Of a stretch of 64,000 bases of DNA, positions 13,043 to 24,293 are shown one piece after another. The position numbers and the translations under genes are program-made. The DNA is from Apostichopus japonicus (taxonomy: Eukaryota > Echinodermata > Holothuroidea > Aspidochirotida > Stichopodidae). Where the stretch lies: assembly GCF_037975245.1 (NCBI RefSeq), contig NC_092564.1, positions 6,378,984 to 6,442,983 of the forward strand, written 5' to 3'. The notes beneath the pieces are model-generated. The model was not told the origin of the DNA, did not search any database, and saw only the letters and a list, made by a program, of their open reading frames with translations. The stretch's first letter is position 1. Each line of letters begins with the position of its first letter.

Positions 13043-14272
13043 TCGGCTGGATTTTTGCAGTTAATGAACTTTCATGAATGACGGAGACTAAATTGTTTGA
13101 CGAGGTGCAAATCAGGACAAACCAGTAATCACTTTTCAAGCAAAACAGGTCAATAACGTCTGCTTGGCAGGATAAATACAACAAGATATAAAACTATGCA
13201 GTTGCAAAGAGGAGGGGAAAGGCATCTAACGAGATAGTTCCTTCACAGGTAATCCTTTTGTAGCGACAAGGTCTCCAGCAGGTGCTTCCAATGAGAAGAA
13301 ATTTCTTTTTTTTCTCGGGATTGACCTAGGATATGTCCCAGTTTTTTTTTTTTTTTGGTTCCCTCTTGTAAATCGTTTAACCCTAAGCTATGTCAGCCAT
13401 AACTAACTTGTCTATCTTTATATACTCGTGGTAGTTCTTGTATTTTTGGGGGTGGATCCCTTTCGGCTCAGTGAGCCCATGCCACTTCCGGTGGAGATTG
13501 GTAATGTATTTGCCATTTAAATTTACAATCAAAAAGGTGAATAACCCACCTATTAATGGCATTTTCAGATTGTATCGAAATTAAGTAATGACTTCTACTG
13601 CCCCGATATCATTGTTTTCAATATGAAATAAATTTGCTCGCTGTATTTGGCAATGTCATGTTGTGGAACTCAGTCGAGCGATAAATAATTTCAACAGAAA
13701 ACCCGGTATATGTCGAACTGTGTGCTAGTTTTGGAATCGCTAGATTGAACCTATTAATCGGGTGGATGCATACCACCAGAGAATGTTAATTGCTAGCATC
13801 TATCAAGTAAATCTGTTCCTTGACACCAAAACCTGTTCAACAAAGAAACAGAGACGAATGTTTCATGGTTGCTCATGTCATCTTACATAATTACAAAGTT
13901 TTTATGTCATTTGGTCATCACGTGACTAGGCGATACAAATATCACTGTGTAACGTTCAATGTTTATTTATGCTAGGATGAATACTAGGATTAAACCCACC
14001 GAAACAGATGGCAAAAGGCTCGACTTTGAGAAATGTAAACATTTTAGTAAACAATTTCAGCGTAATCTAATTTTCTCAGGCATGGCGTCATTTCATAATG
14101 ATGAATCGTCATCACGATCCGATTCACAAATTTTTCAAAGAGATGCGGTAAAGGTTAAAGTAATTTGTGTAAATGGGCGGTGGATTAGGTAAAAATCTTA
14201 AGAGGATGGAGGAGGAGGAGGAGGAGGAGGAGGAGGCGGGCAAATTTCCAAGAACAGTGGGAAATGTGACAG
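11684..14272. other. Intergenic between two transposon blocks
   Basis: AT-rich DNA with the poly(T) run at 13,011 and a GGA/GAG microsatellite at 14,207-14,235. One frame (13,976-14,148) has an acceptor-like start and GTAAAG at its end, but nothing recognisable inside. Confidence 0.5.
13011..13039 (+). repeat. Poly(T) run of 29
   Basis: This is the longest homopolymer in the window. It may be the A-tail of a minus-strand retroposed sequence, but no body was recognised next to it. Confidence 0.9.
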
Positions 14273-14417
14273 TACTTTTACACTGGCGGATCCAAGGGGG
14301 GCCAAGGGGGGCCATGGCCCCCCCCCCAAAGGTGAGCCAAAAAGTGTTTCCGAACATCCGCTAAATCATATGATTGGAAATTAAAAAATCGAGAGGAATA
14401 GCAGTGGTAGACTAGTC

Positions 14418-15506
14418 CAGTGGCGGCGGAACCGGGGGGGGGGGGCTTGGGGGGGGGGGGGCTCTAGCCCCCAATGCAAAAGTTGAGGGGGCAAATGCAT
14501 CATAAGCCCCCCCCCCAATATTTACCAAGGCTCCGAAACGTGCATCTGCCCATTTTTCAATGCATACTTGTCGATCTGTCCGATGCACACGTATACTATA
14601 TAGGTGTAATAATTTTAGTAAATGCTGGGGGACCCTCGGCCCGTCCCCTGGCTATAGACCACATTTTCACCCCAACCGCGTCTTCACGCCCCGTGAAAAG
14701 TGGAAGCAGTGAGTGTGAGTATACCGGTAAGCGCAACACAACTTCGTCTTAGGACAATGACTTGCCTCATTTCAGCCAGTTCTCCAACATTCACTTACTC
14801 AGTGGCGGAGCGTCCATACGATCAGGGGGCGGATGCAACCCCCCCCCCCCCTTACGGACTCAAATGGACTGCTGGCGCCCTTTTCAGCTTTTCACTACTT
14901 TTTACTTATTCGCGATTATTGACTAATTTATTGTGCTCTCATCTACCTATTGACATTTGTCATATTCTGTTGGTGTAATTTTCCGACAAAATGGCAATGA
15001 CACCTATTTATTCTCCGTTTATCTGTAAATTAGCAAGGCCCGGAATGGGTCATTTCCTGCAATCTATAGAGTATCTTTACTCAAAAATTTTCTGTTCGCT
15101 CCGCGCCAACCTGTGGTGGCGCTCCGCCTAGATAGTGTCGAAAGCGCCCCCCCCCCCCGACCAATACCCCTAGCTCCGCCACTGCCCTTACTACACTCAA
15201 AAACGTCTTTGCAAGTACACTACGAGTAATAGCTACTCTCTTAAAACACCATCGAATACACAAATTACAATGTTTTTACAGACTTTCTCGTGCAATCTGA
15301 GAAATTGCAGGCTTGAGACCCATATTTTAGGGCTAGGTATTCGCAGCATAAAACACTCAGGAAGTGCCGTTTCCGGCCATCTGGGGGTTTGAAAAAACCT
15401 AAAATTTTATTGTACGCTCCGCGCCAACCGATGGTGGCGCTCCGCTTAGATAGTCTCCACACATTAGCCCCCCCCCCCCAATAATTTTTCCGTTCCGCCG
15501 CGCCTG
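14418..15506 (+). mobile_element. Non-autonomous hAT-like transposon inserted in the 14,281-16,399 element
   Basis: The left end CAGTGGCGGCGGAAC pairs with a right end whose reverse complement is CAGGCGCGGCGGAAC. The flanking duplication GACTAGTC is perfect (14,410-14,417 and 15,507-15,514). Two 12-base G-runs follow the left end. The right 150 bp hold a module with the hairpin-forming GCGCCAACCGATGGTGGCGC (15,421-15,440), shared with other elements in the window. It contains a third element at 14,810-15,184 and no transposase frame. Confidence 0.85.
14810..15184 (+). mobile_element. 375-bp MITE, innermost element of the nest
   Basis: The terminal inverted repeats are CAGTGGCGGAG and CTCCGCCACTG. 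The flanking 8-mers CACTTACT (14,802-14,809) and CCCTTACT (15,185-15,192) match at 7 of 8 positions and are the likely target duplication. It is a close relative of the element at 10,624-10,990 over its full length. It carries the shared module with GCGCCAACCTGTGGTGGCGC. It is too short to code for a transposase and must be mobilised in trans. Confidence 0.85.
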
Positions 15507-16407
15507 GACTAGTCTAAACCTTTTCGTTTTCTGGTTTAAAATTAAATGCAGAGCTCCCAACTGACCCACAATTCGCGGGAATTAGACCCGCATTCTAACA
15601 CCCAAACCCGCTGACCCGCACAAGCGTCCGAAAAAAACCGCATTGTAATTGTCAAGTATGCATAAAAAAATTTGCATCAAATTTTGACTTAGCAACCATC
15701 ATTTCTTTAGCATTTAGCATAATAGAGTATAAAACCTCCTTTACAGCATCATTTGAACCTCAAATTAGCCTATATTTCTTTCCATTGGGGCGAGCAGCGA
15801 ACATTTTAATGCCACGGGAAAGAATGAATTATCACCTACTATTCAATTTATTGATGTTACACACAAAAAAATGCATATTTCTCAGAAAATGTTGGATGAC
15901 AAAAGCCTTTCTAAGTGCCACCATTTTACATGTAGGCATCACCAGGATTCCAAAAAAATTCAAAAGGGGAGGGGGACACCCCCTCCCCTTATACCCCTCC
16001 CCCAGGACGGCGATTCGTGGCATGGACCAGCATTTGCCTTCTCAAGAGTTGGGAGCTATGTAAATGTATGAGCATGAGGATTTACAGTTTAACACCATTT
16101 TGCAGTTACAGGCTGGTTGTAAGAAATCTATAACCTATGAGAAATAAAATTTCTTGAGAAAGATGATCCCAACTTTGTTTTATAAATATTTTAGAAAATT
16201 ACACCTGGGAAACATTTTTTTTAGAAGTAAATTAACATCACCATTGTACACTTTTGTCGCACCAAATTGCATCTGAGGGCATTCAGCAATAGAAAATTTT
16301 CCAAAGGGGAGGGGGCACCCCCTCCCCTTAGACCCCTCCCCCATATCACTCTAATGCCACTTTGGCCCCTCCCAAACAAAGGTCCTGGATCCGCCAGTGT
16401 ACTTTTA

Positions 16408-17199
16408 TGAGTCAAAACATGATGCAGCTTTACATCGATGGTTTTAGCTAAATGGCCAACCAAGAATTACCACAGAACGTGGATAATCTGTACATACCGT
16501 ACCATACATTTCATTCAAATTTTTTTTTTTTATCTTTCTTTTTTTCGCCATTTTAGCGGAATCGTAAAATATCAAAAGGTACCTTTTTAAGTACGAAAAT
16601 GGCAAGGGTACTTTTATTATCTAAACCAGACGATTTTTTTCATGAAAAGTGTTATTTTTTGAGGTTCTCCACAAAACTCGGCCGGGACCCTTGCCCCTTG
16701 TGCCTCGGCTCCGCCACCCCACCAAGTGTGTATGTGAGTAACGAAACGTCTCCCAACAGATGTTCACTAAATAATATCGCAATCCTGTTGCAAACGTATC
16801 ACAACTCCGTACTCAAATCGAAGCTGGAGAAATTCCATTCCTGAAGTCTCAAACAAATGTCAAACGTTTATCCTCAGTCTGTAAAACGATTTTAAACTGG
16901 GAAAAGAGAAACATCACTTGGTGATACTGATGATGCTGATTCAATTTGCTCCACTTTAGCAATATCGGGAGCACATACAAAATGAATAATGGAAATTAAT
17001 GAATTATTCCTAAGCCGTCACAATGTTTTACAGTTTCTTCTCAATCCGAGCACAACACAATTCGACCATCTAGCCAATTTTTATAGTCTCCTTAAAGCAG
17101 AAGTATTTACGCCTCGTCTACTCTGAACGATAAAAGATATTAGAGAGAGTAAGAAACTGTTAACAAACAGTTTATGTACTGCAAAAAGCCTGTCTAGGA
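16408..17199. other. Intergenic with a worn element end
   Basis: GGCTCCGCCACCCC near 16,708-16,725 resembles the CTCCGCCACTG end of the local MITEs and may be an old relative. AAAGGTACCTTT near 16,580 is a 12-bp palindrome. No gene is seen. Confidence 0.4.
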
Positions 17200-18850
17200 A
17201 TATGTAAAAAGTTATACGTTTGACGTTTGGTTCATAGCAGGATCTTCTTCAGAGGCTAACTGAAATGAAAACAAGATAACAACACTTTAAAAGACACAGA
17301 TGGACAGACAGTTAAACTGGACAAATGAGAAACGAATAGAGTAAAAATATTTACAACGTAGAAGAGGTAAGGTGACAAGAAGAGCAATGAGAGGATTAAA
17401 GGCTGTGAAGATAAATTCTGAGAGGTGTAACAGAGGGATTAAGGGCTGTGGAGATAAACTCTGAAGGGTGTAACAGAGGGATTAAGGGCTGTGGAGATAA
17501 ACTCTGAAGGGTGTAACAGAGGGATTAAGGGCTGTGGAGATAAACTCTGGGGGTTGTAAGAAAGGGATTAAGGGCGGTGGAGATCAACTCTGAGGGGTGT
17601 AACAGATGGATTAAGGAGTGTGGAGATTAACTCTGGGAGGTGTAACAGAGGGATTAAATGCTGTCGAGATAAACTTTGGGGGTGTAACAGACGGATTAAG
17701 GGCTGTGGAGATAAACTCTGAGAGGTGTAAAAGAGGGATTAAGGGCTGTGGAGGTTAACTCTGAGGAGTGTAACAGTGGGATTAATGGCTGTGTACATTA
17801 ACTCTGAGGGGTGTAACGGATGGATTAAGGGCTGTGGAGATAAATTCTGAGGGGTGTAACAGAGGGTTTAAGGGCTGTGGAGGTTAACTCTGAGGAGTGT
17901 AACAGAGGGATTAAGGGCTGTGTACATTAACTCTGAGGGGTCTAACAGATGGATTAAGGGCTGTGGATATAACCTCTGAGGGGTGTAACAGAGGCATTAA
18001 AATGGCTGTGGAGATTAACCCTGAGGGGTGTAACAAAGGGATTAAGGGCTGTGGAGATTAACTCTGAGGTGTGTAACAGAGGGATTAAGGGTTGTGGGGA
18101 TTAACTCTGAGGGGTGTAACAGAGGGATTAAGGGCTGTGGAGATTAACTCTGAGGAGTGTAACAGAGGGATAAAGTGCTGTGGAGATTAATTCTGAGGGG
18201 GGGGGCAGAGGGGTAATTAGTAATAGAGGTGAAAAGAAAGGAAAGGGGATTAGCAAGAAAAAACCTGTGAATGTGGACAGAAAAGATGAGAGAGGTTTAA
18301 TGGAGGGGAGAGTGGGGGAGAGAGGGTAGGGAAGGAAAAAGGAGGGGTGGTTTAGTTGTTCCCTTCTTGGATGTTGAGACAACATTTCAAAGGATAGGTA
18401 AACATATCGCCCAACTGGCGTTTCAGTTTTGAAAGTGTTTACTGTTGATCTGTGTCCGTATAAACGTTTTTGAAAGAAGACTTGTTCTCACCAACATACT
18501 GAATACCACAGACTCTGCCGGAAATAAGTTTAAATGACATTAGAGGTAGTGCAAGTGATATAACCATTTGTTTTGTGTGTGTATGTGTGTGTGTCTGTGT
18601 GACTGGTGAAAGAATCCGATTCCGAGATGTGGGCGTTGCAGATAACGCACCTGGAGGGAAGTAAAAAGGTGTTACAGTAGCACGAACCAGCAAATCCAGT
18701 ATGTTTACAGATACATCTGTAGACAATTGTTAGTTTGTCAAGGAATGGCGCTTTGAAGATGATCTGAGGTGTATAGGATGTGATGATTGTGGAAGTTTGT
18801 GCACGTCATTGTTGATGAGAATCGTTAAAAGGTAATGATAGGTTCATTCT
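17200..18850 (-). mobile_element. Decayed Penelope-like retroelement with GIY-YIG endonuclease remnant
   Basis: Minus-strand translation in shifting frames gives, in order, a NILDLLVRATV block (18,700-18,665), like the NLRDLLVRA linker of these elements. Next come a Cys-rich stretch RCVICN...SDSFTSHT (18,650-18,600) and CTTSNVI (about 18,535). After one frameshift follows VCGIQYVGENKSSFK (about 18,510-18,465), the GIY-YIG-like core. These blocks stand in the order known from the C-terminal part of Penelope-like polyproteins. A 43-bp minisatellite follows, then a tail that includes a TCTGAAGAAGATCCTGC motif (minus strand, near 17,240). The reverse transcriptase part is absent or unrecognisable. 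The copy is dead, with frameshifts and stops. Confidence 0.6.
17393..18211 (-). repeat. 43-bp minisatellite, about 19 copies
   Basis: The plus-strand unit begins GGGATTAAGGGCTGTGGAG and ends GAGGGGTGTAACAGA. Copies are 43 bp with rare 1-2 bp length changes. Copies 9-11 and 12-14 share the same variants in order (GGAGGTTAAC, then GTGTACATTAAC, then TGGATTAAGG), so a three-unit block of about 129 bp was duplicated. The array lies in the 3' part of the Penelope-like remnant. Confidence 0.9.
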
Positions 18851-19104
18851 ACATGAGATGAAGTCTACTATGCGTGATAGGCGATTTCCTTGGCAATGAC
18901 AGGAAGACATTGATACGTCCACTGTTCTTGAGCTGTTGAGATGAAGTTTTCAACGATGGGCTTACTCTATGTTACAGGAGAGGGGGCGATGGTAGTACCC
19001 TTGGTCCGGGCAGTGGGTTCACGCCAAACACCCACCTTGCCGAGAACGATGTGTGCAATTATGCCATTATCGTGTTTTGCGTCGAAATGTTGTCGAGAAG
19101 GCGA

Positions 19105-19352
19105 TATGTATGTATGTATGTGTTTTAGATTCTCCTGCAAGCAGGAACTCGCGAAGAAGCCTCATTGGCTTATCGAAGCCGCAAGCTGACCGAAGTCAGT
19201 CTCTTAGATTCATATTTATCGTCCATGATTATGAATTGTCAATTGTCAACAACTCTGTAACTGGACGACGTACATTCATCTTGGAGTGACTCGAACCGGG
19301 GACCTTATGATTGAAAGGCACCGGCGTTAACCACTGAGCTAACAACTCCACA
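19105..19352 (-). mobile_element. tRNA-derived SINE, copy 2
   Basis: This is the same element as at 4,533 in reverse orientation. The tRNA-like head (TTAGCTCAGTGG reverse-complemented) is near 19,330-19,342. The body runs down to CTCCTGCAAGCAGGAACTCG at 19,132, and a (TATG)n tail is at 19,105-19,122. The head B box here reads GGTTCGAGTC. Short open frames across it are repeat-derived. Confidence 0.9.
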
Positions 19353-22139
19353 CGATATACAGCCAATGTTCTCGAAAAAAAGTAAAGGTAGAACAATTAA
19401 CTGCTAAGTATATACCTACCATATGTGAGTTGGTCTATTCTTACAAACATTGGACCCGATAAAGTGCACGATACACTAGTCACTCTACATAAGAGGAAAT
19501 TTGGTTATGATATTTCGAATGTTATCGAGAAACCATGGAAATATGGAGATGTTGAATGATGTTTGGGATGCAACTGTCTCCACGATTGGTTTCACTTGTT
19601 TCCGAGAAACAAGGATAACGTATCTTGTTGATTCGAGTACTCTGCCTGAGTGAGTATATGACATGTTAGATGTATCCTTGAAAGAAGTGATACAAGAAAA
19701 CTTATTCTAGTTGGAAGGAAGATTGTATCAAGAATGGTATTGTTAAGTTGAGAACTGGAGTACCGGTACGTATAGTAAGAGCGTCCCTTCCACTGAACAA
19801 TCCAATCCGGCAACGTCTGTAAAAAAGCGGTGTTGAAATGATCGATTCAAAATGTGCGTCGCTCAACAAGGTATATTTTATTAAAGTTAAAGTTTGGATA
19901 GAACATTCTCTTAGAATCCAGAAACAGTTCCGTCAATAATGTTTAGTTCATTTAAGTTCATATCAAAAAAATGTAGCGACAGCAACAACAACAAAAGCAA
20001 AGTCCATGAAATACGTTACATGACGAGGCAACCCTCTTTATCCTCTGGATGATGGTTCAGAAGCCAATTCCGTCTCCGGCCTGCGAAGTAAATAATCCGC
20101 CCACCATCTTAATTGCACGCACTAATCGAGTATGCAAACCCTTCAGGTAGCATTCTCTACATAAATTCCTCATTGACTTACACACTAAATCGTCAAAGTA
20201 ACATAGTCTCTAAGTCCTTGTAGAAGTTTTCTCACAAACTAAAACATTACCTATCGTTGGATAGATGGCAGGTTGGTCATTCATGTTTATCTTAAAGTTC
20301 CCATGTCATAATCGTTACAACTTTTCGCTCTGATAGTCTGAAGTTTTCGTCACTTGGAAAACAAACCTCTTTAACCGAATATCAATGAAATTTTGGTATG
20401 ATCACGGAAGGGGATAAAGTGGTTTAAAGTTGCCTCACTTGAACCAAATTCTATAGCACATTGTACTTACATTTGTGTACTGTGACATCCAAGCCACACA
20501 AAAGAAAAGTGAAAAAGAGAATAAGAAAGATGAATGAAGCAGATCCTGTTTGAAAACATATCGAAAAAGATGTTCTCCTGCTTTTTTTTGGCATGCACTT
20601 TTCCTGTAGGAGAACCCTCGGGGCGGATTGATATATATAGGCCTACTCTATATTGTGTATGCAAACAAATATATATATATAATATATATTAAAAATATAT
20701 ATGTGTAAAAAAATATATATACAAAAAAGATATTTATATATAAAATAATAATAATAAAACAAAAAATGTTGTCTTTTCTTTGATAACAAATCTATTATCC
20801 CCCGCAGGACCTCCCGCGAGGTGGATCAGGGGTTAAACTTCTTTCTGACTTATGGTATGCAACCTTAAGTAAATCCGTAGCCTTGATGACCCTCCAAGTC
20901 TACCGTACATATTTGCTCAATTTAGTGTCGGTTGTCTGACAATTGGCAGCAACTAATGTTTCTTTTATTTATCTCTCTCTCTCCCTCTGGCCGTATACAA
21001 TTTATTGAGGTCCCCTGTCCTAGACACACTCTTACCTGTAGAAATATAAAACAAATAGTTCTATACGTGTAATTGTAGTATAATCACAATTAAAATGAAA
21101 CAAATTACTATTGTTTTAAAATGGATTCGGTATGTATAATTGTACTTTCTATTTGTTGAACTACAGTGTAAGTGTTCAGCTAGCTTCCCTTGTACCTTGT
21201 TGATAAATTCCTCTTCTTTTTTCGGTCAGGCGAGTCAGAGGTAGCGGAACTCGTTGAGGGATCTTATCTGATTGGTAGTCCAGTAAACAGGTAAAACGGG
21301 ATCCGGACGATATGTCCGCTAGGGGAAACCCAACGGAAGTCTATAGCCTATCCACTTAAAGAGGCAGTCAACATTCAAGAAAAAGCACCCAACTTACACT
21401 CAAAGTACTTAAATATTGAGCTTTCTGTAATTGCTAACTTTCGATGACTTTATGTTCAATTAACTAAATCTGTTTTGTTCGTTCGTTTGCTTCAATTATT
21501 TCTATCATTTGTTTATATTATTTGATTACTTTAATCCATTTCGATCGGTTCAGTCCGTTTCGTTCGTTTTTATACCTTTAATACGTTCCCTTCTCCTCCC
21601 CATTAATTTCACCAGTTTGGTTTATTTCTTTCAATAATCCGAAATATCAGTTTACTATCACAGTAGCATACAGAAGATTGTCAGTCTATGATTTGAAACG
21701 TATTGATGCAAAATCAAACTCGTTAACAAATAAATAAAACTAAAGATAAAAAACTTTGAAGGAAATTTTGTCGAAAGCTCAGAGACTAAATCCCTTTAAC
21801 TCAGATAGCTAGTCAACAACTTCCTCTGTACTCTTGCTCAGAAGGAGATCCACTTGTTTAGTTATCCTTTGAATAGGTCTCGACATCACAGCATTGACCA
21901 AGTTCCTAGTTCTAAAGTTTACAACTTGTCAGTAATATGATCAATGCTTTAATTTGAAAATGGATTATGTTGTACCAACTTGTCTAACTTTACTATGGTT
22001 ATTGAGAACTATGCTTCAATAAATTTGAAAGGATGATCAACATTTCACAGTGATAACTAAATATGCATATGATCCCCAACTACCTCACCATTAATGGGAT
22101 AAATGGATTCTACTTTGCGGTAAAATCAATGGCTACAAG
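19353..22139. other. Intergenic, no gene seen
   Basis: AT-rich DNA with a TA-rich tract at 20,670-20,760 and a TAGGCCTA at 20,638. No coding or repeat structure was recognised in the rest. Confidence 0.5.
20670..20760 (+). repeat. TA/A-rich low-complexity tract
   Basis: Short (TA)n blocks are separated by A-runs and end in (AAT)n. No gene content. Confidence 0.85.
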
Positions 22140-22340
22140 CAGGGACTCCGAGAGACAGGTCGGGCCTGGGGATCAACTATTTCACCTGGGTCCCCTATTT
22201 GAACTATTTATATATCCCATGTTTTCCGGGCCCATGCATATTTTCGCGGGCAAGCAAGTATAACCCCTGGCCCAGAGGACACATTCCCGTCCCCTCTCGT
22301 CAGGCTTGGTCAAGCGCACGGGGGGGGGGGAGGGGGTCCT
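22140..22340 (+). repeat. Dispersed repeat fragment and G-run, partner of 2.2 kb
   Basis: About 60 bp (22,190-22,255) match the 2.2-kb fragment in opposite orientation. The surrounding GC-rich sequence (GGGCCTGGGG, CCCCTGGCCCAGAGG) and the 10-base G-run at 22,321 stand out from the AT-rich flanks, as element ends do in this window. No terminal repeats were found. Confidence 0.4.
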
Positions 22341-23271
22341 ACCAATGCTTGCTTGAGTTACGCTATAGTCACTAACTTTCAGGAAGCCTTCGGTAACTTT
22401 TACCAAAAAACACTTTTGTTTTGTTGGTTTGCCAAGGGAAGATATCGCCCAAGATATCCATCAATTCAAAGAAGTAAATGTTTAAAACCTAACATCATCT
22501 GAACTTAACTCACTGGTTATGTTTTTTTCATAATGTAATTCTTATATTTTCCTAACACTTTTTGTCTGAGGAAAAGTTGATATTTTTCTCCTCTTTTTTT
22601 ATCCATGCAAGGTCATTCTGATTTTAAAGGGATTAATATTTAACGCATCGCAATTATCCGGCTGACGCCAAAATCACGACCTACAAACTTTTGTCATGGA
22701 TAAAAAGAAGAACAGTTACAAAAATATCTGTTAATGTTTGTTTTTTCATATCGAACGTTTACTGTAACGAATAAAACACATAGTGTGCGAACGACCTTGT
22801 ACTCAAATATCAGTTAACGGAAATGAGTTAATGCCGTTAATGGGTATTGCAATGTTAATTCGTGTATGGTCATTATCATCAGAAGGTTGATCTCTTTCAC
22901 AGATCTTGTCATGAAATGCTCTGGGTTTTTTTCTTTCCTTCTTTAGTCTATGCACACAACCATAGACCAACTATATATAATGCCAGCAAAATATTAACAA
23001 TAATTGAGAACTCGAGAGACGTCTTTCTATTCGTCAACACTTGTGTCATATAAATAAACAATAAGAAAGTGTGTAATAACCGTATGTGTAACGATGGGCT
23101 GTTATTAAACTGCGCAAATCTCTGCGGGCAATCTTTGCCTGTCCCTCATCTCACCTTACCCCCACAGACAGGCGATGCATTTACTAACATGTTGCATTCC
23201 TACAGACGTACCCTTTGCGTTCCTCTGTTGCTGACGGTACGCACTGCAGGTGACAAGTTCTAAGCTTTAAA

Positions 23272-23356
23272 AAATGAATGAATGAATGAATGAATGAATG
23301 AATGAATGAATGAATGAATGAATGAATGGACGAATGGATGAATGAATGAATGAATA
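23272..23356 (+). repeat. (AATG)n microsatellite
   Basis: About 20 copies of the tetranucleotide AATG, interrupted once by GGACGAATGG near 23,328. Confidence 0.95.
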
Positions 23357-23924
23357 ATTGAAAAATGTGACATTATTCAATAACGAGAAAATCATTTCAA
23401 TGACCTATATATAAATATAAGTAATAATACCATTTTATGAAAAGCAATACAAAACCAAGAAAAGAGAAGGGAAAAAAAGAAGATAAAAACAACAACAATT
23501 AACACAATACCAATAATGTCTCCAAAGTTATTTTGATTTCATTGCAAGAAGTTCATAGAAACATTTAACTTTAAATTTCAAATGGCATTCTGTTTCTCCA
23601 AAGTAAATCGATCGCCATTTTAGAAGCTTCCCCATATTCTCATGGATATAATTTTTTTTTTTAGGTTAACTAATTTAAATTTATTTTTTTAATTTAAATT
23701 TGAAATTATTTTCTTCACTCCGTACTTAACCACCCCATTTTTTTGTTATTTTTTTGTTGTTGTTTAGTTTCAACTGTGTCGAAACTGTGTAGACAAGAGC
23801 AAAGCGAGTACTATACAATTAATATCATAGAAATATATCATATTTATCTCGAATATCTCCCTAAACTATCACCCAAGCCGAAAAGGTGTGAGCTTATATT
23901 TGTTCTTAACGTGTAGCATATTAT

Positions 23925-24293
23925 GCATTTATATGCCAAGGTGTTATAACACACTAACACGTGTTATGTTTTGGGAGCATGCGAGAGCTAGATATGTTAA
24001 AGATACAATACAGTAAATCGTAGTGGTATTATAGACTAGTAATGGTTGGACAACTGGTAAACGAAGACTACTCGCGCGGGGGATTTTGTTTTCCAGCTCG
24101 TTTCTATCGGTAAACGCTGTACTGTGTACGAAGGTAACCATTGAAAGTAGGCCTGTGTAGACTCCAATGGACAGTCGTTATCATCACATGCATCTTGTTT
24201 ACGTGATTATTTTTTTTTAACACAGGCCGCAATAAATATGTGCCTCTAGCATAACACGTGTTAGCATGTTATAACACAGATGCATATAAATGC
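23925..24293. mobile_element. Foldback/MITE-like inverted repeat with CACGTG palindromes
   Basis: The 44-bp arms at 23,925-23,968 and 24,250-24,293 are inverted copies with 38 of 44 matches. Each arm contains TGTTATAACA and TAACACGTGTTA, both palindromes, the latter with a perfect E-box. The 281-bp interior shows no open frame of interest. I found no clear target duplication. Confidence 0.65.

Larger units (their letters stand above)
14281..16399 (+). mobile_element. Non-autonomous hAT-like DNA transposon, outer member of a three-level nest
   Basis: The ends are inverted repeats: CACTGGCGGATCCA at the left and TCCTGGATCCGCCAGTG at the right. A perfect 8-bp target duplication, TACTTTTA, flanks it at 14,273-14,280 and 16,400-16,407. 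Eight-bp duplications with CA...TG ends fit the hAT superfamily. No transposase is visible. About 1.09 kb of its 2.1 kb is a second inserted element (14,418-15,506) plus that element's duplicated target. The right part has two copies (15,960-16,010 and 16,300-16,345) of a palindromic GGGGAGGGGG / CCCCCTCCCC module. That module also occurs in the elements at 54.8 and 57.7 kb. Strand is arbitrary. Confidence 0.85.

Noticed and set aside
13959-14192. Possible exon with acceptor TTTATGCTAG and GTAAAG at its end
   Set aside because: The peptide is unrecognised and the donor is weak. Such coincidences are expected several times in 64 kb.
18941-19289. Open frames with RFSCKQELAKKP-like peptide, seen again at 38.2-38.6 kb
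   Set aside because: The shared peptide is the SINE body read in one frame, not a protein family.
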